NCBI GenBank assembly: GCA_030671915.1
Contig: DAOVHN010000123.1
Coordinates: 1 to 7,215 of the forward strand
DNA: 7,215 nt
Direction: 5' to 3'
Origin: Pseudomonadota bacterium
Lineage (GTDB): Bacteria; Pseudomonadota; Alphaproteobacteria; UBA8366; JADFVY01
Shown: positions 5,697-7,215 of the stretch, one piece after another
How the letters are laid out: the number at the start of each line of letters is the position of its first letter
How positions within the stretch are numbered: position 1 is the first letter of the stretch
Translations under genes and position numbers: made by a program
The notes under the pieces: generated by a model
What the model was told of the DNA's origin: nothing
Seen by the model: only the letters and a program-made list of their open reading frames with translations
Databases searched by the model: none

Positions 5697-6939
5697 CGAT
5701 GACTGTTTCGCCCATGGCGGGGCGCTGATGCCGCTGGACGAGGCGCTGGCGATGCTGGCGGAACGGGTCGGGCCGGTCGCCGATGTCGCGCGCCTGCCGC
5801 TGGCTGAGGCCGGCGGGCGCTTGCTGGCCGAGGACGTCACGGCCGCGGTCGATGTGCCGCCGCACGACAATTCGGCGGTCGACGGCTATGCGGTGTTCTT
5901 CGACGACCTCGATCCCGGCAACGAAACGCGCCTGCCGGTCACTGGCCGGGTGGCGGCGGGTCATCCGCTGGGCCGCGCGGCGGTGCGTGGCGAGGCGATC
6001 CGCATATTCACCGGCGCGCCGATGCCCGAGGGGCCGGACACGGTGATGATGCAGGAGGACTGCCGCGAGGATGGCAACCATGTGGTCATCATGCCGGGTA
6101 TCAAAAAAGGCGCGAACCGCCGCAATGCAGGCGAGGATGTACGCAAGGGTGACGTCGTGCTGCAGCCCGGGCGGCGGCTGAAACCACAGGATATAGGCCT
6201 GGCCGCGGCCGTCGGGCGAACCGAACTGGCGGTCTATGAGCCGATCCGGGTGGCGGTGTTTTCCTCCGGCGACGAGGTATGCGACCCTGGCCAGCCCCTG
6301 GCCGAAGGCGCGATCTACGACGCAAACCGCTATACGCTGATGAGCGCGGTCGCGCGGCTGGGCTGCAAGGTCAGCGATCTCGGCATTCTGCCCGACGACG
6401 AGGCGGTCATGGCCAAGGCGCTGGCCCAAGCCGCCGAAAGCCACGATCTGCTGCTTACATCCGGTGGCGTATCGGTCGGCGAAGAAGACCATTTGCGGTC
6501 GGCGGTCGAGGCCGGGGGCAGTCTGCATTTCTGGCGGCTGGCGATCAAGCCGGGACGGCCTGTGGCCATGGGCCAGGTTGGCCGCACGCCGATCGTGGGC
6601 CTGCCCGGCAATCCCGGCGCGGTGCTGGTGACTTTCCTGCTGATCGCCCGGCCGATCCTGCTGCGGCTGGCCGGGATGGAGGATGTGTCCGCCCGCCGTT
6701 TCCAGGTGCGGGCCGGGTTCGACCACAAGAAGAAATCGGGCCGCCGGGAGTTCGTCCGGGCGAAACTGACGGTCGGCGGCGATGGCGCGCTGGTGGTGCT
6801 GAAGCATGGGGCCAGCGGTGCCGGCATCCTCTCTTCCCTGGTCGAGGCCGACGGGCTGGTGGATTTCGAGGCCGACTTGACCTATCTAAAGTCAGGTAGC
6901 AGTGTCTATTTCCTGCCCTTCAACGAGGTTTTGACATGA
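5683..6939 (+). CDS. moeA: molybdopterin molybdenumtransferase MoeA
   Basis: MoeA inserts molybdate into adenylylated molybdopterin to give active molybdenum cofactor. The 418 residues match the family's usual length (E. coli MoeA 411). Motifs in order: PPHDNSAVDGYAV (59-71); RIFTGAPMPEGPDTV (107-121); SSGDEV (194-199) with IYDANRY (211-217); TSGGVSVGEEDHLR (259-272), where Asp269 aligns with a catalytic Asp of E. coli MoeA; IKPGRP (288-293); and GLPGNPGAVLVTF (306-318) of the MoeA/MogA fold. A C-terminal beta-barrel domain (about 335-418) closes the protein. All signature blocks are intact. It overlaps mobB by 14 bases and moaD by 4 (ATGA), so the three are surely co-translated from one message. 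Confidence 0.97.
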   Translation: MAQLSDDCFAHGGALMPLDEALAMLAERVGPVADVARLPLAEAGGRLLAEDVTAAVDVPPHDNSAVDGYAVFFDDLDPGNETRLPVTGRVAAGHPLGRAAVRGEAIRIFTGAPMPEGPDTVMMQEDCREDGNHVVIMPGIKKGANRRNAGEDVRKGDVVLQPGRRLKPQDIGLAAAVGRTELAVYEPIRVAVFSSGDEVCDPGQPLAEGAIYDANRYTLMSAVARLGCKVSDLGILPDDEAVMAKALAQAAESHDLLLTSGGVSVGEEDHLRSAVEAGGSLHFWRLAIKPGRPVAMGQVGRTPIVGLPGNPGAVLVTFLLIARPILLRLAGMEDVSARRFQVRAGFDHKKKSGRREFVRAKLTVGGDGALVVLKHGASGAGILSSLVEADGLVDFEADLTYLKSGSSVYFLPFNEVLT

Positions 6940-7187
6940 GAATTCTCTATTTCGCCTTTCTGCGCCAGCGTACCGGCCTGGGCGAGGAAACCGTCGAGGC
7001 GCCGGCCGAGGTTCGCGATGTCGCTGGTCTGGTGGAATGGCTGAAAACGCGCGGTCCCGGCCATGCGGAGGCGATGCGCGACGTCTCGGCGATCCGCGTC
7101 GCCGTGAACCAGGAGTTCGCCGCCCTGGACACCCCCATCGCGGCCAATGACGAAATCGCCTTTTTCCCGCCGGTAACGGGCGGCTGA
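6936..7187 (+). CDS. moaD: molybdopterin synthase small subunit MoaD
   Basis: MoaD is the ubiquitin-like sulfur carrier of molybdopterin synthase: its C-terminal Gly-Gly is adenylylated by MoeB, then thiocarboxylated, and the sulfur goes to cyclic pyranopterin monophosphate. This 83-residue protein starts RILYFAFLRQRTG, which is the family's first strand, has VAVNQEFA near the middle and ends IAFFPPVTGG, with the free diglycine exactly at the C-terminus. The ATG overlaps the moeA stop as ATGA, and GAGG at 6925-6928 may help initiation. moaE follows after three bases, as expected for the partner subunit. Confidence 0.95.
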   Translation: MRILYFAFLRQRTGLGEETVEAPAEVRDVAGLVEWLKTRGPGHAEAMRDVSAIRVAVNQEFAALDTPIAANDEIAFFPPVTGG

Positions 7188-7190
7188 ACC

Positions 7191-7215
7191 GTGACCGTAA
7201 AGGTCCAGCAAGAGG
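7191..7215 (+). CDS. moaE: molybdopterin synthase large subunit MoaE (3' cut off by window end)
   Basis: A GTG three bases after the moaD stop opens a frame reading MTVKVQQE to the window edge. This resembles alphaproteobacterial MoaE N-termini, and moaE is the usual gene after moaD. Only eight codons are visible, so the call rests mainly on position. MoaE would be the catalytic subunit of molybdopterin synthase. No strong ribosome site is seen, so it may depend on coupling to moaD. Confidence 0.7.

Noticed and set aside
5647..6807. A 386-residue minus-strand frame opposite moeA
   Set aside because: It is a shadow of moeA with no domain resemblance.
1..7215. CRISPR array, insertion sequence, tRNA or phage genes
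   Set aside because: No regularly spaced repeats, transposase motifs, terminal inverted repeats, tRNA cloverleaf or phage-like proteins were seen on either strand.

Overview
This window looks like a chromosomal segment of a GC-rich alphaproteobacterium. The best guess is a Rhodospirillales-like lineage, but no marker in the window fixes the genus. Reasons: strongly GC-biased third codon positions, the uvrC-pgsA-(mobB-moeA)-moaD-moaE gene order, which I know from alphaproteobacteria, and an intergenic region rich in GANTC, the methylation site of the alphaproteobacterial CcrM enzyme. All genes are on the + strand and most overlap by a few bases or nearly abut.

Region 1 (1-2168) is one tight run of four genes. 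It starts with the 3' part of a DUF1538 membrane protein (UmpB-like). Next come a small PII-like signalling protein, a stand-alone two-CBS-domain protein, and a short-chain dehydrogenase with pteridine-reductase/FolM hallmarks. The three junctions are 4-base stop/start overlaps (ATGA, ATGA, TTGA), so translation is probably coupled. The first three genes look like a transporter plus two putative adenine-nucleotide sensors. This is the least understood part of the window.

Region 2 (2169-2578) is a roughly 410-base gap with no convincing gene and a clear drop in GC. It holds seven GANTC sites within 230 bases, a perfect DnaA box, an inverted repeat built on that box's core, a 41-base stretch of about 20% GC, and one-mismatch versions of a CtrA site and an alphaproteobacterial LexA site. 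It may be a cell-cycle-controlled regulatory region, or less probably a replication origin.

Region 3 (2579-7215) holds uvrC (nucleotide excision repair) and pgsA (phosphatidylglycerol synthesis). A molybdenum-cofactor block follows: mobB, moeA, moaD and the first codons of moaE. From moeA onward the genes overlap or lie a few bases apart and are probably co-transcribed. MoaD and MoaE would form molybdopterin synthase, MoeA inserts molybdate, and MobB assists MGD formation. The FolM-like reductase upstream is also a pterin enzyme, but it lies across the long gap and probably serves folate or pterin reduction.
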